A stretch of DNA of 64,000 nucleotides from CAWVSB01 sp046710535. GTDB lineage: Bacteria; Pseudomonadota; Gammaproteobacteria; Pseudomonadales; CAWVSB01. The position numbers and the translations under genes were made by a program. The number at the start of each line of letters is the position of its first letter. The first letter of the stretch is position 1. The stretch covers positions 22,935 to 86,934 of the forward strand of contig JBKEHH010000013.1 in the NCBI GenBank assembly GCA_046710535.1, written 5' to 3'. Under the pieces are notes generated by a model. It was given only the letters and a program-made list of their open reading frames with translations. It searched no databases and was not told the origin of the DNA. Positions 53,321 to 62,157 of this stretch are shown here, piece after piece.

Positions 53321-54004
53321 TTAAGAACAAACGAAACGTTCAAATATCTCATCAAAATTATGCAGCACAATGTCTTTAAGCTTGATATCTTGCGCAGCAA
53401 TAAATTCATAGGCCTTATCTTTATCAACCGAAGCCTCGCATTGAGAGGCGACCTCAAGCAATGACAAATGCCAAGGTTCTTTAGCCATTCCGTTGCCAAC
53501 TGACATATAAGGACGACTAAACCCACAGTAATTCTGATTTATCTCAAACTGGCTATCCAGCCAAGTATAAAAGCCCGCGAACACACCGCTACCTTTAGTT
53601 TCTTCTACCGTAAGCTGCAGCTTGTAGCCTTGTGACATAGCGCTTGCGTCATAGACATCTATCTCGCTACCCCAATGATGGCGGGATAAACCTGGCAATG
53701 CGGACCAGCGAAGAATCGCGAAGCTAAGCTCATGCTTGGTTAAGCTATTTATATCTATGGGGTTTTCATCATCATCCAGCACTGGCCTTTTGCCCGTAGC
53801 TTTTTCATTCCAAATAAGTAGCTGGCGCGCCAGTGAGCGATGGGCGCTGGCTATTTTAGGTTGAAAACCGGCCTTAGCTGCTTCAGCACAAAACATTTGC
53901 CAAGCCGACACAGCGTTGGGATGTAATTGAAAACTTTGATGATCTTGTTGGAGGTAGATTAAATGGGAGCAATCTGCTCCCATACATTGCGCTAGGCTTA
54001 TCAT
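53321..54004 (-). CDS. M15-family D-Ala-D-Ala carboxypeptidase-like peptidase
   Basis: 227 residues. The LAS-type zinc-peptidase pattern is visible: S-A-H-R-S near residue 54, H-H-W-G-S-E-I-D-V-Y-D (His and Asp ligands) and E-P-W-H-L-S (the third ligand, with the catalytic Glu). VanY-type enzymes trim D-Ala from peptidoglycan. No signal peptide is evident in this frame, which is odd for a wall enzyme; it might be cytoplasmic or have an unrecognised start. It is followed by the BKACE gene and preceded by a small membrane protein gene. Confidence 0.82.
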   Translation of the reverse strand: MISLAQCMGADCSHLIYLQQDHQSFQLHPNAVSAWQMFCAEAAKAGFQPKIASAHRSLARQLLIWNEKATGKRPVLDDDENPIDINSLTKHELSFAILRWSALPGLSRHHWGSEIDVYDASAMSQGYKLQLTVEETKGSGVFAGFYTWLDSQFEINQNYCGFSRPYMSVGNGMAKEPWHLSLLEVASQCEASVDKDKAYEFIAAQDIKLKDIVLHNFDEIFERFVCS

Positions 54005-54023
54005 GAGATAAGTAGCAGTTTAC

Positions 54024-54254
54024 TTAAACAGCTGTACTTAGAAACAGTAAAACAAAACCTAAACCGGCGGTTAATAGCGCCTCTTTTGCTTTTTCCCATT
54101 GCAGTAAGCCAACCAGATAAGCCAGCGGGGGCAGCAATATAGAACATAATCCCCATGCGTAATCTTCTTTAAAAGCGGCAATAATCAACATTACCCAGCT
54201 AGCAATTAACGCGAACACGCCTATCAAACTCAATAGCGCTGCTATAGCACCCAT
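54024..54254 (-). CDS. Small inner-membrane protein of unknown function
   Basis: 76 residues from the ATG at 54254, chosen because GGAGAAG stands just upstream; a longer frame (to 54368) adds a basic stretch with no ribosome binding site. Hydrophobic segments span about 5-28, 35-50 and 58-76, separated by K-E-D-Y-A and Q-W-E-K-A-K, so it should cross the membrane two or three times. No family was recognised. It is divergent from the Rieske gene and upstream of the M15 peptidase gene. Confidence 0.72.
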   Translation of the reverse strand: MGAIAALLSLIGVFALIASWVMLIIAAFKEDYAWGLCSILLPPLAYLVGLLQWEKAKEALLTAGLGFVLLFLSTAV

Positions 54255-54394
54255 ACTTCTTCTCCGGTTGGTAAAATTATGCCGAGATACTAAAACCATA
54301 CGCCTTCTGTAGCAACCAAAATAGCCATAACTTATTGTGAATATTGACGCTGGCGCTATTATAAGCAATAAGTTAAGCCACTTACGAGAACGCT

Positions 54395-54736
54395 GTGACT
54401 GAAAAGATTACTCTATGCCAACTAGATGAAATAGAAGACGGCAAAGCAAAAGGATTTGAAGTAGGCGATAAGCCTATCTTTGCTGTGCACAAAGACGGTG
54501 AATATTTTATCTACCAAAACAAATGCCCACATTTACAAATAGAACTGGAATGGATGCCCAACCAATTTTTAGATATGGACGGAGAGTTAATTCATTGCTC
54601 TACCCATGGCGCGCTGTTTTTAATCGATAGTGGCGAGTGTGTGTCTGGCCCCTGCCTTGGCGAGAAGTTAACTGTTATTAAGCATACGGTAGAGAACAAT
54701 AGCTTAATGGTGGCAGCAAACTTAGGATTAGATTAG
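54395..54736 (+). CDS. Rieske [2Fe-2S] protein
   Basis: 113 residues with a GTG start. The Rieske motifs C-x-H (44-46, C-P-H) and C-x2-H (68-71, C-S-T-H) with the following G-A-L-F bind a 2Fe-2S cluster. The small size without a membrane segment fits a soluble ferredoxin-like domain, such as the small subunits of ring-hydroxylating or nitrite-reductase-like systems, but no oxygenase gene is near. It is convergent with sfsA. Confidence 0.87.
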   Translation: MTEKITLCQLDEIEDGKAKGFEVGDKPIFAVHKDGEYFIYQNKCPHLQIELEWMPNQFLDMDGELIHCSTHGALFLIDSGECVSGPCLGEKLTVIKHTVENNSLMVAANLGLD

Positions 54737-55461
54737 CAAGCTTGTTGAGCCTCCATTAATGAGGAAAACCAAGGTAGGCTCTGCGCTAGAGTGATTTCAG
54801 CTGTTGAAATATTGCAGCCATAAGCCAGTACTTCAACACCTTGCTCTATTGCTTGTCTCACCAATTCTCCATAAGCCACATCAATTTCGTCGGCTGGGCA
54901 CACCACTTTTATACCGCTATGCTGCACGCAAAAAAATAATATCGCCCTGTGGCCCTGTTTTTTTACTGTAATCAACTCCTGCACATGACGGCTAGCCCGG
55001 TCGCTAACGGTATCCGGAAACATACCGATACCACGGTCAGCTAGCAAACTCACGCTTTTCACTTCGACAAAGCATTGCTCACTGCTATTAGACAACACAA
55101 AATCAATGCGGCTTTTACTACCTATTTTTACTTCGCGCTGAATAGTGTCGTACTGCGTTAATGGATCTAACTGCTTGGCAAGTAGTGCCTCATCAACAAT
55201 GTCATTAGCTTTAGCAGAATGGATACCAATAATATGCCCAGCTTTGGTTTGGCTTAGCTCCCAACTATATTTGAGCTTGCGGGCTGAGTTATTATTCTGA
55301 CTGAGCCACACGGTACAACCACTATCGGCACAACCGGTCATTTTGCCAGTATTAGCACAATAAGCGGTTACAACTTCGCCGCTCTCAAGCTCTACATCAG
55401 CCAAAAAACGTTTATAGCGCTTGAGCAGCCTACCTTTGAATAGATTACTCTCCAGCAGCAT
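54733..55461 (-). CDS. sfsA: Sugar fermentation stimulation protein SfsA
   Basis: 242 residues, the usual size. F-L-A-D-V-E-L-E-S-G-E, Y-C-A-N-T-G-K-M-T-G-C, R-I-D-F-V-L-S and E-V-K-S-V-S-L form the nuclease-like fold of SfsA with its D, E-x-K active-site pattern. It is linked to maltose metabolism in E. coli; its molecular role is uncertain. It overlaps the aminotransferase gene by one base (TAATG). The order sfsA-aminotransferase-dksA is shared with Pseudomonas. Confidence 0.93.
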   Translation of the reverse strand: MLLESNLFKGRLLKRYKRFLADVELESGEVVTAYCANTGKMTGCADSGCTVWLSQNNNSARKLKYSWELSQTKAGHIIGIHSAKANDIVDEALLAKQLDPLTQYDTIQREVKIGSKSRIDFVLSNSSEQCFVEVKSVSLLADRGIGMFPDTVSDRASRHVQELITVKKQGHRAILFFCVQHSGIKVVCPADEIDVAYGELVRQAIEQGVEVLAYGCNISTAEITLAQSLPWFSSLMEAQQAC

Positions 55462-56618
55462 TAATTAAGTGCCTTACGCAAGCGACTAACAGCCTCTTTT
55501 AAACACTCCATGCTGGTGGTGTAGGCAAAACGCACATGGGTATTACTGCGATGACTGCCAAAATCCACCCCCGGCGTTAACGCTACGCCATGATTTTCTA
55601 GCAGATCAATGCAAAACTTCTGACAGTCATCAGTAAACTTGCTGGCATCGGCATATAAATACAATGCACCAGCGGGCTTATTGGGTATATGAAAACCAAT
55701 ATCACGCAGAGCAGACAGCAAATAATCGCGGCGCTGTTTAAAAATATCGCGGCGATCGTCTAGTATTTGGCGGGTTGCTGGTTCAAAGCAAGCCAAGGCA
55801 GCATATTGGGCTGGAGTAGACATTGAGATGAAAAGGTTTTGTGCTAACCTTTCCATCTCAACTACCGCTTCTTCGGGCGCAACCAACCAACCCAAGCGCC
55901 AGCCAGTCATACCAAAATATTTAGAGAAGCTATTAATTACAAACGCATCGGCAGTAATAGATAGAATAGACGCCGCTTTTTCGTCGTAGTCTAAGCCGTG
56001 ATAAATCTCGTCAACAATTAATGTACCGCCACCGCTGCTCACTACTTTATACAATTCGGTGAGTTCACTAGCGGTCAGTATTTCTCCTGTTGGATTAGCT
56101 GGGCTTGCAACAACAACACCTACCGTAGATGGTTGCCATGCTGCTAGCACAGCATCAGCAGTAAGCTGATAGCGCTGTGCGGCGTCCACTGGTAGTAGTT
56201 GAGCGAAACCCTCCACCAAGCGAATAAACTGGCGATTACACGGATAACCTGGGTCTGGCATTATCATGCTATCGCCAGGATCTGTTAACAGCGCTGCCAC
56301 TAACATCAAAGCGCCAGACGCACCTGGAGTAATCATAATTCGCTGTGGCGAGATATTCAGCCCATAGTCATCTTTATAAAATCGAGATATTGCTTGGCGT
56401 AGCTCAGGAATACCGCAGGCAGGGGTATAATGCGTTTGACCTGCTTGCAAAGCCGCAATGCCAGCGTCAACAATTGGTTGGGCAGTATCAAAGTCAGGCT
56501 CGCCAGCTTCAAGGTGCATAATGCTTCTACCCTGCGTCTCCAATTCTTTGGCGCGGGTGAGTACTTCTACCACTCGAAACGGTTCTATATCGTTCATCCG
56601 CTGAGAAAACTTGGTCAT
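55461..56618 (-). CDS. Class I PLP-dependent aminotransferase
   Basis: 385 residues from the ATG at 56618 with AAGG five bases upstream; a GTG lies two codons earlier. H-L-E-A-G-E-P-D-F-D near the N-terminus, S-P-A-N-P-T-G-E, D-E-I-Y-H-G-L and the PLP Lys in N-S-F-S-K-Y-F-G-M-T-G-W-R are standard for the aspartate/tyrosine aminotransferase fold. Related genes next to dksA in Pseudomonas are annotated only as probable aminotransferases, so the amino acid is not known. It is coupled to sfsA. Confidence 0.9.
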   Translation of the reverse strand: MTKFSQRMNDIEPFRVVEVLTRAKELETQGRSIMHLEAGEPDFDTAQPIVDAGIAALQAGQTHYTPACGIPELRQAISRFYKDDYGLNISPQRIMITPGASGALMLVAALLTDPGDSMIMPDPGYPCNRQFIRLVEGFAQLLPVDAAQRYQLTADAVLAAWQPSTVGVVVASPANPTGEILTASELTELYKVVSSGGGTLIVDEIYHGLDYDEKAASILSITADAFVINSFSKYFGMTGWRLGWLVAPEEAVVEMERLAQNLFISMSTPAQYAALACFEPATRQILDDRRDIFKQRRDYLLSALRDIGFHIPNKPAGALYLYADASKFTDDCQKFCIDLLENHGVALTPGVDFGSHRSNTHVRFAYTTSMECLKEAVSRLRKALN

Positions 56619-56867
56619 ATGCACCTTAAATAATTAACATATTGTATAAGCGAGGCATTCTAGCAGTATAATTATCGCTGATTCAGCTTATCTACCAATT
56701 CTCTAGGGCTGAAATAACAGCTATGAGCCAATTAACTATTAACAAACTATTGGCGAAATAGGCCAACATCTGGTACGTTTTGCGGCTTGAAAAAAAATCG
56801 CAGTGATAAATTTAATTAATCGCTGCTAACACAGCAATATTAGAATGAATAAGGCGAGGCAATTCTT

Positions 56868-57977
56868 ATGGTAACAGCTAAAAAAGCAAAAGCAAAAACA
56901 GCTGCGAAGAAAAAACTAGCAGTAAAAGCTAAGGCAAAGCCTAGGGATAAAAAAGCCGGACCTAAAGCTAAACCTATTGCTAAAAAGAAAGTGGCTTTAA
57001 AAACAAAAGCCAAACCTGTTGCCAAGAAAAAAGCTATAGCTAAAGCGAAGCCTGTAGCCAAGAAAAAAACAATAGCCTCAAAAGCCAAATCAGCAGTTAA
57101 AAAAGTGGCAACTAAAGCAAAAAAGGCTTTTAAGCCAAAACCTGCTGTCAAAAAAGCAACTGTTAAGGCAAAAGTAAAACCCGCTGCCAAAAAGAAAACT
57201 GCAGTAAAAGCCAAACCAGTTGCTAAGAAAACTACCACTAATGCAAAAGCCAAACCAGTTGCTAAAAAGAAAGCGACTGTAAAAACTAAAGCCAAACCGG
57301 CTGCTAAAAAAGCTGCTATTAAAGCAAAAGCTAAGCCAGCTATAAAAAAACCTGCACCAAAGGCCAAACCTATTATTAAAAAGAAAGCGGCTGTCAAAGC
57401 CAAAACTAAACCAGCTGCTAAAAAAGTAGCTGCAAAGGCTAAACCAGCCGCTAAAAAACCCGCATCAAAGACTAAGCCTGTTGCTAAAAAAATACCGCCT
57501 AAAGCTAAACCTGCCGCCAAGAAAAAAACCGCTAAAGGTAAGTTAGCCAAGGCAACCGGGGTTAAGGCAAAAGTAGATATCAAGGCCTATCGCGCAAGAA
57601 GCGGCGAAGAGTATATGAATGAAGTGCAGAAAGATCACTTCAGAAAACTGTTACTTTCATGGAAGTCTGACTTAATGCAGGGAGTTGATCGTACTGTTAC
57701 GCACATGAAAGACGAAGCATCTAACTTTCCTGATCCAGCTGATCGTGCGACACAAGAAGAAGAATTTAGCCTAGAGCTAAGAACTCGTGACCGTGAGCGT
57801 AAGTTGATCAAAAAAATCGAATCTACAATGGAATTGATTGATGATGATGACTACGGCTGGTGTGATTTGTGCGGGGTTGAAATTGGCGTACAACGCTTAG
57901 AAGCTCGCCCGACGGCAACCCAGTGTATTGATTGCAAAACACTGGCTGAAATAAAAGAGAAACAAGAACGCGGCTAA
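56868..57977 (+). CDS. dksA: DksA with a long histone H1-like Lys/Ala/Pro N-terminal tail
   Basis: 369 residues, against 151 in E. coli. Residues 1 to about 240 are low complexity: overlapping A-K-P-V/A-A-K-K-K and K-A-K-P units, almost purely Lys, Ala, Pro, Val and Thr, like eukaryotic histone H1 tails or AlgP of Pseudomonas. From about 240 the DksA part begins (Y-M-N-E-V-Q-K-D-H-F), with the acidic coiled-coil tip D-P-A-D-R-A-T-Q-E-E-E-F and the four-Cys zinc finger C-D-L-C and C-I-D-C. All key DksA residues are kept, so it should bind the RNA polymerase secondary channel with ppGpp. The tail may bind DNA or RNA. GAGG precedes the ATG by 8 bases. gluQ and cbrAB follow, as in Pseudomonas. 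Confidence 0.92.
   Translation: MVTAKKAKAKTAAKKKLAVKAKAKPRDKKAGPKAKPIAKKKVALKTKAKPVAKKKAIAKAKPVAKKKTIASKAKSAVKKVATKAKKAFKPKPAVKKATVKAKVKPAAKKKTAVKAKPVAKKTTTNAKAKPVAKKKATVKTKAKPAAKKAAIKAKAKPAIKKPAPKAKPIIKKKAAVKAKTKPAAKKVAAKAKPAAKKPASKTKPVAKKIPPKAKPAAKKKTAKGKLAKATGVKAKVDIKAYRARSGEEYMNEVQKDHFRKLLLSWKSDLMQGVDRTVTHMKDEASNFPDPADRATQEEEFSLELRTRDRERKLIKKIESTMELIDDDDYGWCDLCGVEIGVQRLEARPTATQCIDCKTLAEIKEKQERG
56895..57560 (+). repeat. Degenerate Lys/Ala/Pro-coding repeat tract in dksA
   Basis: The tract encodes the tail of DksA by 15 or more variants of AAAGCCAAACC(T/A)GTTGCTAAGAAA-like units differing at codon third positions. The unit length varies, so it is a diverged coding repeat rather than an exact tandem array. 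It may be prone to replication slippage and to copy-number differences between strains. Confidence 0.75.
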
Positions 57978-58015
57978 GCCGCCTTAACAGTAGCGATTTT
58001 TTGGTCAACATTGCT

Positions 58016-58903
58016 GTGTCTAACATTACCGCTACTGTTAAACCCTATATCGGGCGCTTCGCGCCCTCTCCTACCGGCCCATTACATATGGGCTCACTAC
58101 TTAGCGCAGTCGCCTCATATCTAGATGCCAAAGCCAACAAAGGTAAATGGCTATTACGTATTGAAGACATTGATCCGCCGCGGGAAATAAAAGGCAGCAG
58201 CCACGCGATTATCGCTAGTTTAAGGGCCCATGGACTGAATTGGGACGGACATATTTTGTGGCAGCACGACCAGTATAATTACTATCGAGACTGCCTAGCC
58301 GATTTAGCCAAAAAGCACTTAGTTTATGCCTGCGATTGCTCAAGGGCACAGATCAATAATGGCATCTATTCTGGCCGCTGCCGTGAACGCAAAGCGGCAC
58401 CGCTACCACCATTTGCGCTGCGATTAAAAACTACTGCAACGGATATGGAATTTATCGATGCAATTCAAGGCCCTTATCGGCAAAACATTACCACGCAAAC
58501 TGGCGACTTCATACTGTGGCGCAAAGATGAATTACCCGCCTATCAATTGGCGGTGGTGGCTGATGATGCGTATCAAAACATTACCCATATTATTCGTGGC
58601 AGCGACTTACTGGACTCAACGCCAAGGCAGATATACTTGGCTAAAGCGCTACAATTCAACCGTGCAGAATACGGCCATTTACCAGTATTAGTGAACAATG
58701 AAGGGCAGAAACTCAGTAAGCAACACCATGCAAATCCCATAGATGACAGCACACCACTAGACAATATCTACCATGCATTGCAAAAACTGGGACAAGTACT
58801 GCCAATAGAGAGACCCAAGATGGTGGCAGAACTTTTAACCTGGGCTATCGATAACTGGGATCTTAAAGCGGTACCACAACAGATGTCTTTGCCACAAAGC
58901 TAA
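58016..58903 (+). CDS. gluQ: Glutamyl-queuosine tRNA(Asp) synthetase
   Basis: 295 residues if the GTG at 58016 is used; a TTG at 58001 is the other option and neither has a clear ribosome binding site. The catalytic core has R-F-A-P-S-P-T-G-P-L-H-M-G-S-L (HIGH-like), the zinc Cys C-D-C-S and G-R-C-R-E, and K-L-S-K-Q in place of KMSKS. It lacks the anticodon-binding half of GltX, as GluQ does. It attaches glutamate to queuosine 34 of tRNA-Asp. It follows dksA closely, matching the dksA-gluQ order of gammaproteobacteria. Confidence 0.94.
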   Translation: MSNITATVKPYIGRFAPSPTGPLHMGSLLSAVASYLDAKANKGKWLLRIEDIDPPREIKGSSHAIIASLRAHGLNWDGHILWQHDQYNYYRDCLADLAKKHLVYACDCSRAQINNGIYSGRCRERKAAPLPPFALRLKTTATDMEFIDAIQGPYRQNITTQTGDFILWRKDELPAYQLAVVADDAYQNITHIIRGSDLLDSTPRQIYLAKALQFNRAEYGHLPVLVNNEGQKLSKQHHANPIDDSTPLDNIYHALQKLGQVLPIERPKMVAELLTWAIDNWDLKAVPQQMSLPQS

Positions 58904-58973
58904 GCTTTGGCAATTGCAGGCACAACAGTCGTTAAGTACCATAGCTCAACTTCATTGCAAGGATTTACTGCAC

Positions 58974-59150
58974 TTGTTTAGCCAACGCACATTATTACTT
59001 ATTGTTTTATGGTTTCTGTTTTTCTCGCCAGCCATAGAAACTTGGATGTATCCAGGCGATAACGCCTGGTATAGCCCATATTATTTTTGGTTGGTGTGTA
59101 TTGTTTTAGCGTTTATCTCAACCAGACCTAGGAATAAAAATGAGCTTTGA
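58974..59150 (+). CDS. cbrX: CbrX-like small membrane protein upstream of cbrA
   Basis: 58 residues from a TTG at 58974 preceded by AAGGA; the frame is open further up to a TTG at 58914 without a ribosome binding site. Two membrane segments (T-L-L-L-I-V-L-W-F-L-F-F and Y-F-W-L-V-C-I-V-L-A-F) flank a periplasmic Y-P-G-D-N-A-W-Y-S-P turn. It overlaps the cbrA start by 11 bases, so cbrA is probably translationally coupled to it. In Pseudomonas a small ORF called cbrX occupies the same position. Its own function is unknown. The gene symbol rests on position and size. Confidence 0.72.
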   Translation: MFSQRTLLLIVLWFLFFSPAIETWMYPGDNAWYSPYYFWLVCIVLAFISTRPRNKNEL

Positions 59151-62076
59151 GCTATGGCATATTCTTGTCATCGCGCTGTGTTATTTGTCGGTGCTATTTG
59201 GCATCGCATATTGCGCCGACCGAAATATAATTCCTAACCGCTGGATAGGCCACCCAGTTGTTTATGTATTGTCACTAGGCGTATTTGCCAGCGGCTGGGC
59301 CTTTTACGGCATCATTACTGTGGCTCAAGAATATGGTTATATTTACCTAGAGTACTATTTCGGTATTTCAGTTTTCTTTTTGCTTAGCCCTTATATTCTT
59401 CAACCAATTTATCGTTTATGTAAAACCTATCAGCTATCTAGCATAGCTGATTTACTAACTTTCAGATTCCGCTCCCCTTGGGCAGGCGCTGGCATTACCA
59501 TTTTTATGCTACTTGCCTTGATGCCGCTATTAGCACTTCAAATTCAAGCAGTTGCCGACACAACTTATATTCTTACCCAAACAAAATTAATTGAAGGTAG
59601 CGTGCAGGCCCGCCATGCGGGTCTAGCCCTAGCATTCTGTGGAGTCATTATTTTATTTACGGTGCTGTTTAGCGCGGGGCATTTATCCTACCGTCGTCAT
59701 AATGGATTAGTGGCTGCAATAGCCTTCGAAACAGTGATCAAATGCATCTCCTTATTAGTAGTCGCCACTGCATCTATTACCGTTATTTTTGACGGCTTTG
59801 GTGGTTTAGACCAATGGCTTAATGCAAATCCACAGCTAATGTCCCAAGTCCAAGATAGCAGCACTAATAACTCAATTAGAAATTTACTATTAATCTCTTT
59901 TGCAGCCACTATTGGTATGCCGCATATGTTTCATATGTTGTTTAGTGAACACCCCAGTGCGCGGTCAGTTAATATAGCTACTTGGGCTGTGCCACTATTA
60001 TTAGTGGTGATGAGTATTCCAGTACTGCCTATTCTGTGGGGCGCACAAGCCGCTAACGTCAGCTTGAGTGCAGACTATTATGTACTAGGTATTGGTCTAA
60101 CAATTAACTCACCCGCGGTAACTATGGCTGCATTTATTGGCGGCATGTCAGCAGCGAGCAGCGTGATTATCATTTCAACTATCGCGCTGGCATCAATGTG
60201 TTTGAACCATTTAATACTGCCGTTTTACCAACCTAGCACCAATAACAACATCTACAGCTGGTTATTATTGGTACGTCGCATTCTTATTATTGCAATAGTA
60301 CTTACCGGTTATGCCTGCTATCTGCTATGGCAAGGCAGTACCCAGCTGGCAGACCTGGCAGTTTCAGCCTTTAGTGGTGTGTTGCAATTTCTACCGGGTT
60401 TAATAGCGCTACTTTATTTTTCAAAAGCTAACCGGCAAGGCTTTATTTGGGGTTTAGCCGCAGGCTTTATCACCTGGTTTTCAACCTTATTATTACCTAT
60501 TGTTATTGGTGGCAGTGCAGCGCCGATGACTTTGTTTAGCAAAGACTATAGTCCCTATGAGTACTGGAGTATTTCCAATACCATAAGCTTGCTTGTCAAC
60601 ATTGCGGTGATGGCACTAGTTTCAAATTATACTAAAACCAGTGAGGAAGAAAAATCGACCGCTTATTTGTGCTCACTTAATAATTTACAACGCCCACAAC
60701 GACGCTTATTGAGCTTTGCTACAACCGATGAATTTATTGAAAGTCTATCAAGCGCTCTAGGCAGAAATGCGGCTACCCGCGAAATTGACCGCGCCCTTCT
60801 CGACCTTGGAATCAGCCGCGGTGAAGTACGTCCTTATGCCTTAAGGCGCCTAAGAGATAGAATAGAGGTAAACCTTTCTGGCTTATTAGGCGCATCCGTC
60901 GCCCATGACATGATAGACCGACTGATCCCTTATACCTTGCCAACCCGCTCATCGACAGATGATATAAGCTTACTGGAAGCCCGTATCGCATCCAATCAAG
61001 AACTTTCAGGTGTTGAGACTGAACTCGATAAACTACAACGCTTACATCGACAAACTCTGCTACGACTGCCAATTGGCGTTTGCTCTTTAGATGCTAACTT
61101 TGAGATCTCAATGTGGAACCAAGCGATGACAGAGTTGAGCGGTGTCGATGAAGAAACCGTCGTTGGCTCGGTCGCGGCCTCGCTGCCACCACCGTGGAAT
61201 GGAATCATTACCGACTTTGCTAATTCTAGTGACGAGCATCGTCATAAAACCATGATAATGCTGGGCACTAAAAAGCACTGGCTGACCCTGCATAAAGCCA
61301 GAAAAGAAAGTGGCGTTAACTCACAAAATGATCAAGTAATTTTGATTGAGGACGTTACCGATATGCAGATGCTTGAAGAAGAGCTAATGCACAGCGAGCG
61401 GCTTGCATCTATTGGCCGCCTTGCCGCAGGCGTTGCCCACGAAATTGGTAATCCGATAACAGGTATTGCCTGCTTGGCACAAAATTTATATTATGAGACT
61501 GAAGTAAACGAAATCAAAAATACTGCAGACGAAATTATCACCCAGACCGAACGTATTGACAGCATTGTGACCAGCTTAGTTAATTTCTCCCACGGTGGCG
61601 CTCATGCACCGACTATGGAAAACAGTATATTCTCTGTTAAACAATGTGCTGATGAAGCGATAAAACTGCTGTCGCTTGATAACGACGCCACCGCGGTAAA
61701 GTTTGATAACTGTTGTGACAACAGTGAAGTACTAGGCGACTATCAAGGTTTGCTGCAAGTATTCGTAAATTTACTCAGCAATGCGCGTGATGCCAGTGGC
61801 ACTGACGACTACATCACCATAGACTGCCACTACGAAAATAATCAGGTGATTATAAAAGTGTCTGATGCGGGCCATGGCATAAGTAGTGATCAGCAGGAAC
61901 AGATATTTGAGCCATTTTTTACCACTAAAGAACCAGGCAAAGGCACCGGCTTAGGCCTCGCCTTGGTGTTCAGTATTATTGAAAATCATCAAGGACATAT
62001 TAGCGTACGCAGCCCAATTAATTTAGACAGTAGCAGCGGCACTGAATTTTCTATCCACTTACCTGCCGCTCACTAA
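59140..62076 (+). CDS. cbrA: CbrA-type sensor histidine kinase fused to a sodium:solute symporter domain
   Basis: 978 residues. The first ~490 residues make about 13 membrane helices of the SLC5/sodium:solute symporter fold; residues about 510-630 correspond to the STAC linker region; a PAS-like segment (about 640-740, R-L-P-I-G-V-C-S-L-D-A-N-F-E-I-S-M-W-N) follows. The H-box is V-A-H-E-I-G-N-P-I-T-G (His near 767), then N-box L-S-N-A-R-D-A-S and G boxes D-A-G-H-G-I, F-T-T-K-E-P-G-K-G-T-G-L-G-L. CbrA phosphorylates CbrB to adjust carbon and nitrogen use; in Pseudomonas histidine may be transported by the symporter part. Overlap with cbrX and the cbrB gene 50-80 bp downstream define the operon. 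Confidence 0.9.
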   Translation: MSFELWHILVIALCYLSVLFGIAYCADRNIIPNRWIGHPVVYVLSLGVFASGWAFYGIITVAQEYGYIYLEYYFGISVFFLLSPYILQPIYRLCKTYQLSSIADLLTFRFRSPWAGAGITIFMLLALMPLLALQIQAVADTTYILTQTKLIEGSVQARHAGLALAFCGVIILFTVLFSAGHLSYRRHNGLVAAIAFETVIKCISLLVVATASITVIFDGFGGLDQWLNANPQLMSQVQDSSTNNSIRNLLLISFAATIGMPHMFHMLFSEHPSARSVNIATWAVPLLLVVMSIPVLPILWGAQAANVSLSADYYVLGIGLTINSPAVTMAAFIGGMSAASSVIIISTIALASMCLNHLILPFYQPSTNNNIYSWLLLVRRILIIAIVLTGYACYLLWQGSTQLADLAVSAFSGVLQFLPGLIALLYFSKANRQGFIWGLAAGFITWFSTLLLPIVIGGSAAPMTLFSKDYSPYEYWSISNTISLLVNIAVMALVSNYTKTSEEEKSTAYLCSLNNLQRPQRRLLSFATTDEFIESLSSALGRNAATREIDRALLDLGISRGEVRPYALRRLRDRIEVNLSGLLGASVAHDMIDRLIPYTLPTRSSTDDISLLEARIASNQELSGVETELDKLQRLHRQTLLRLPIGVCSLDANFEISMWNQAMTELSGVDEETVVGSVAASLPPPWNGIITDFANSSDEHRHKTMIMLGTKKHWLTLHKARKESGVNSQNDQVILIEDVTDMQMLEEELMHSERLASIGRLAAGVAHEIGNPITGIACLAQNLYYETEVNEIKNTADEIITQTERIDSIVTSLVNFSHGGAHAPTMENSIFSVKQCADEAIKLLSLDNDATAVKFDNCCDNSEVLGDYQGLLQVFVNLLSNARDASGTDDYITIDCHYENNQVIIKVSDAGHGISSDQQEQIFEPFFTTKEPGKGTGLGLALVFSIIENHQGHISVRSPINLDSSSGTEFSIHLPAAH

Positions 62077-62157
62077 CCCGCTTAAACTGGAAATACTGCG
62101 CAAGAGAGAGTATTTTAGTAACTCATAATGAATGCAGCTTTGAGACAAACTCATACT

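Noticed and set aside
56840..57583. A 247-residue open frame on the minus strand opposite the dksA tail, looking like a repetitive membrane protein
   Set aside because: It is the mirror of the Lys/Ala/Pro repeat: the complement of Lys and Ala codons gives Phe, Leu and Ala. The plus frame leads into a real DksA domain.
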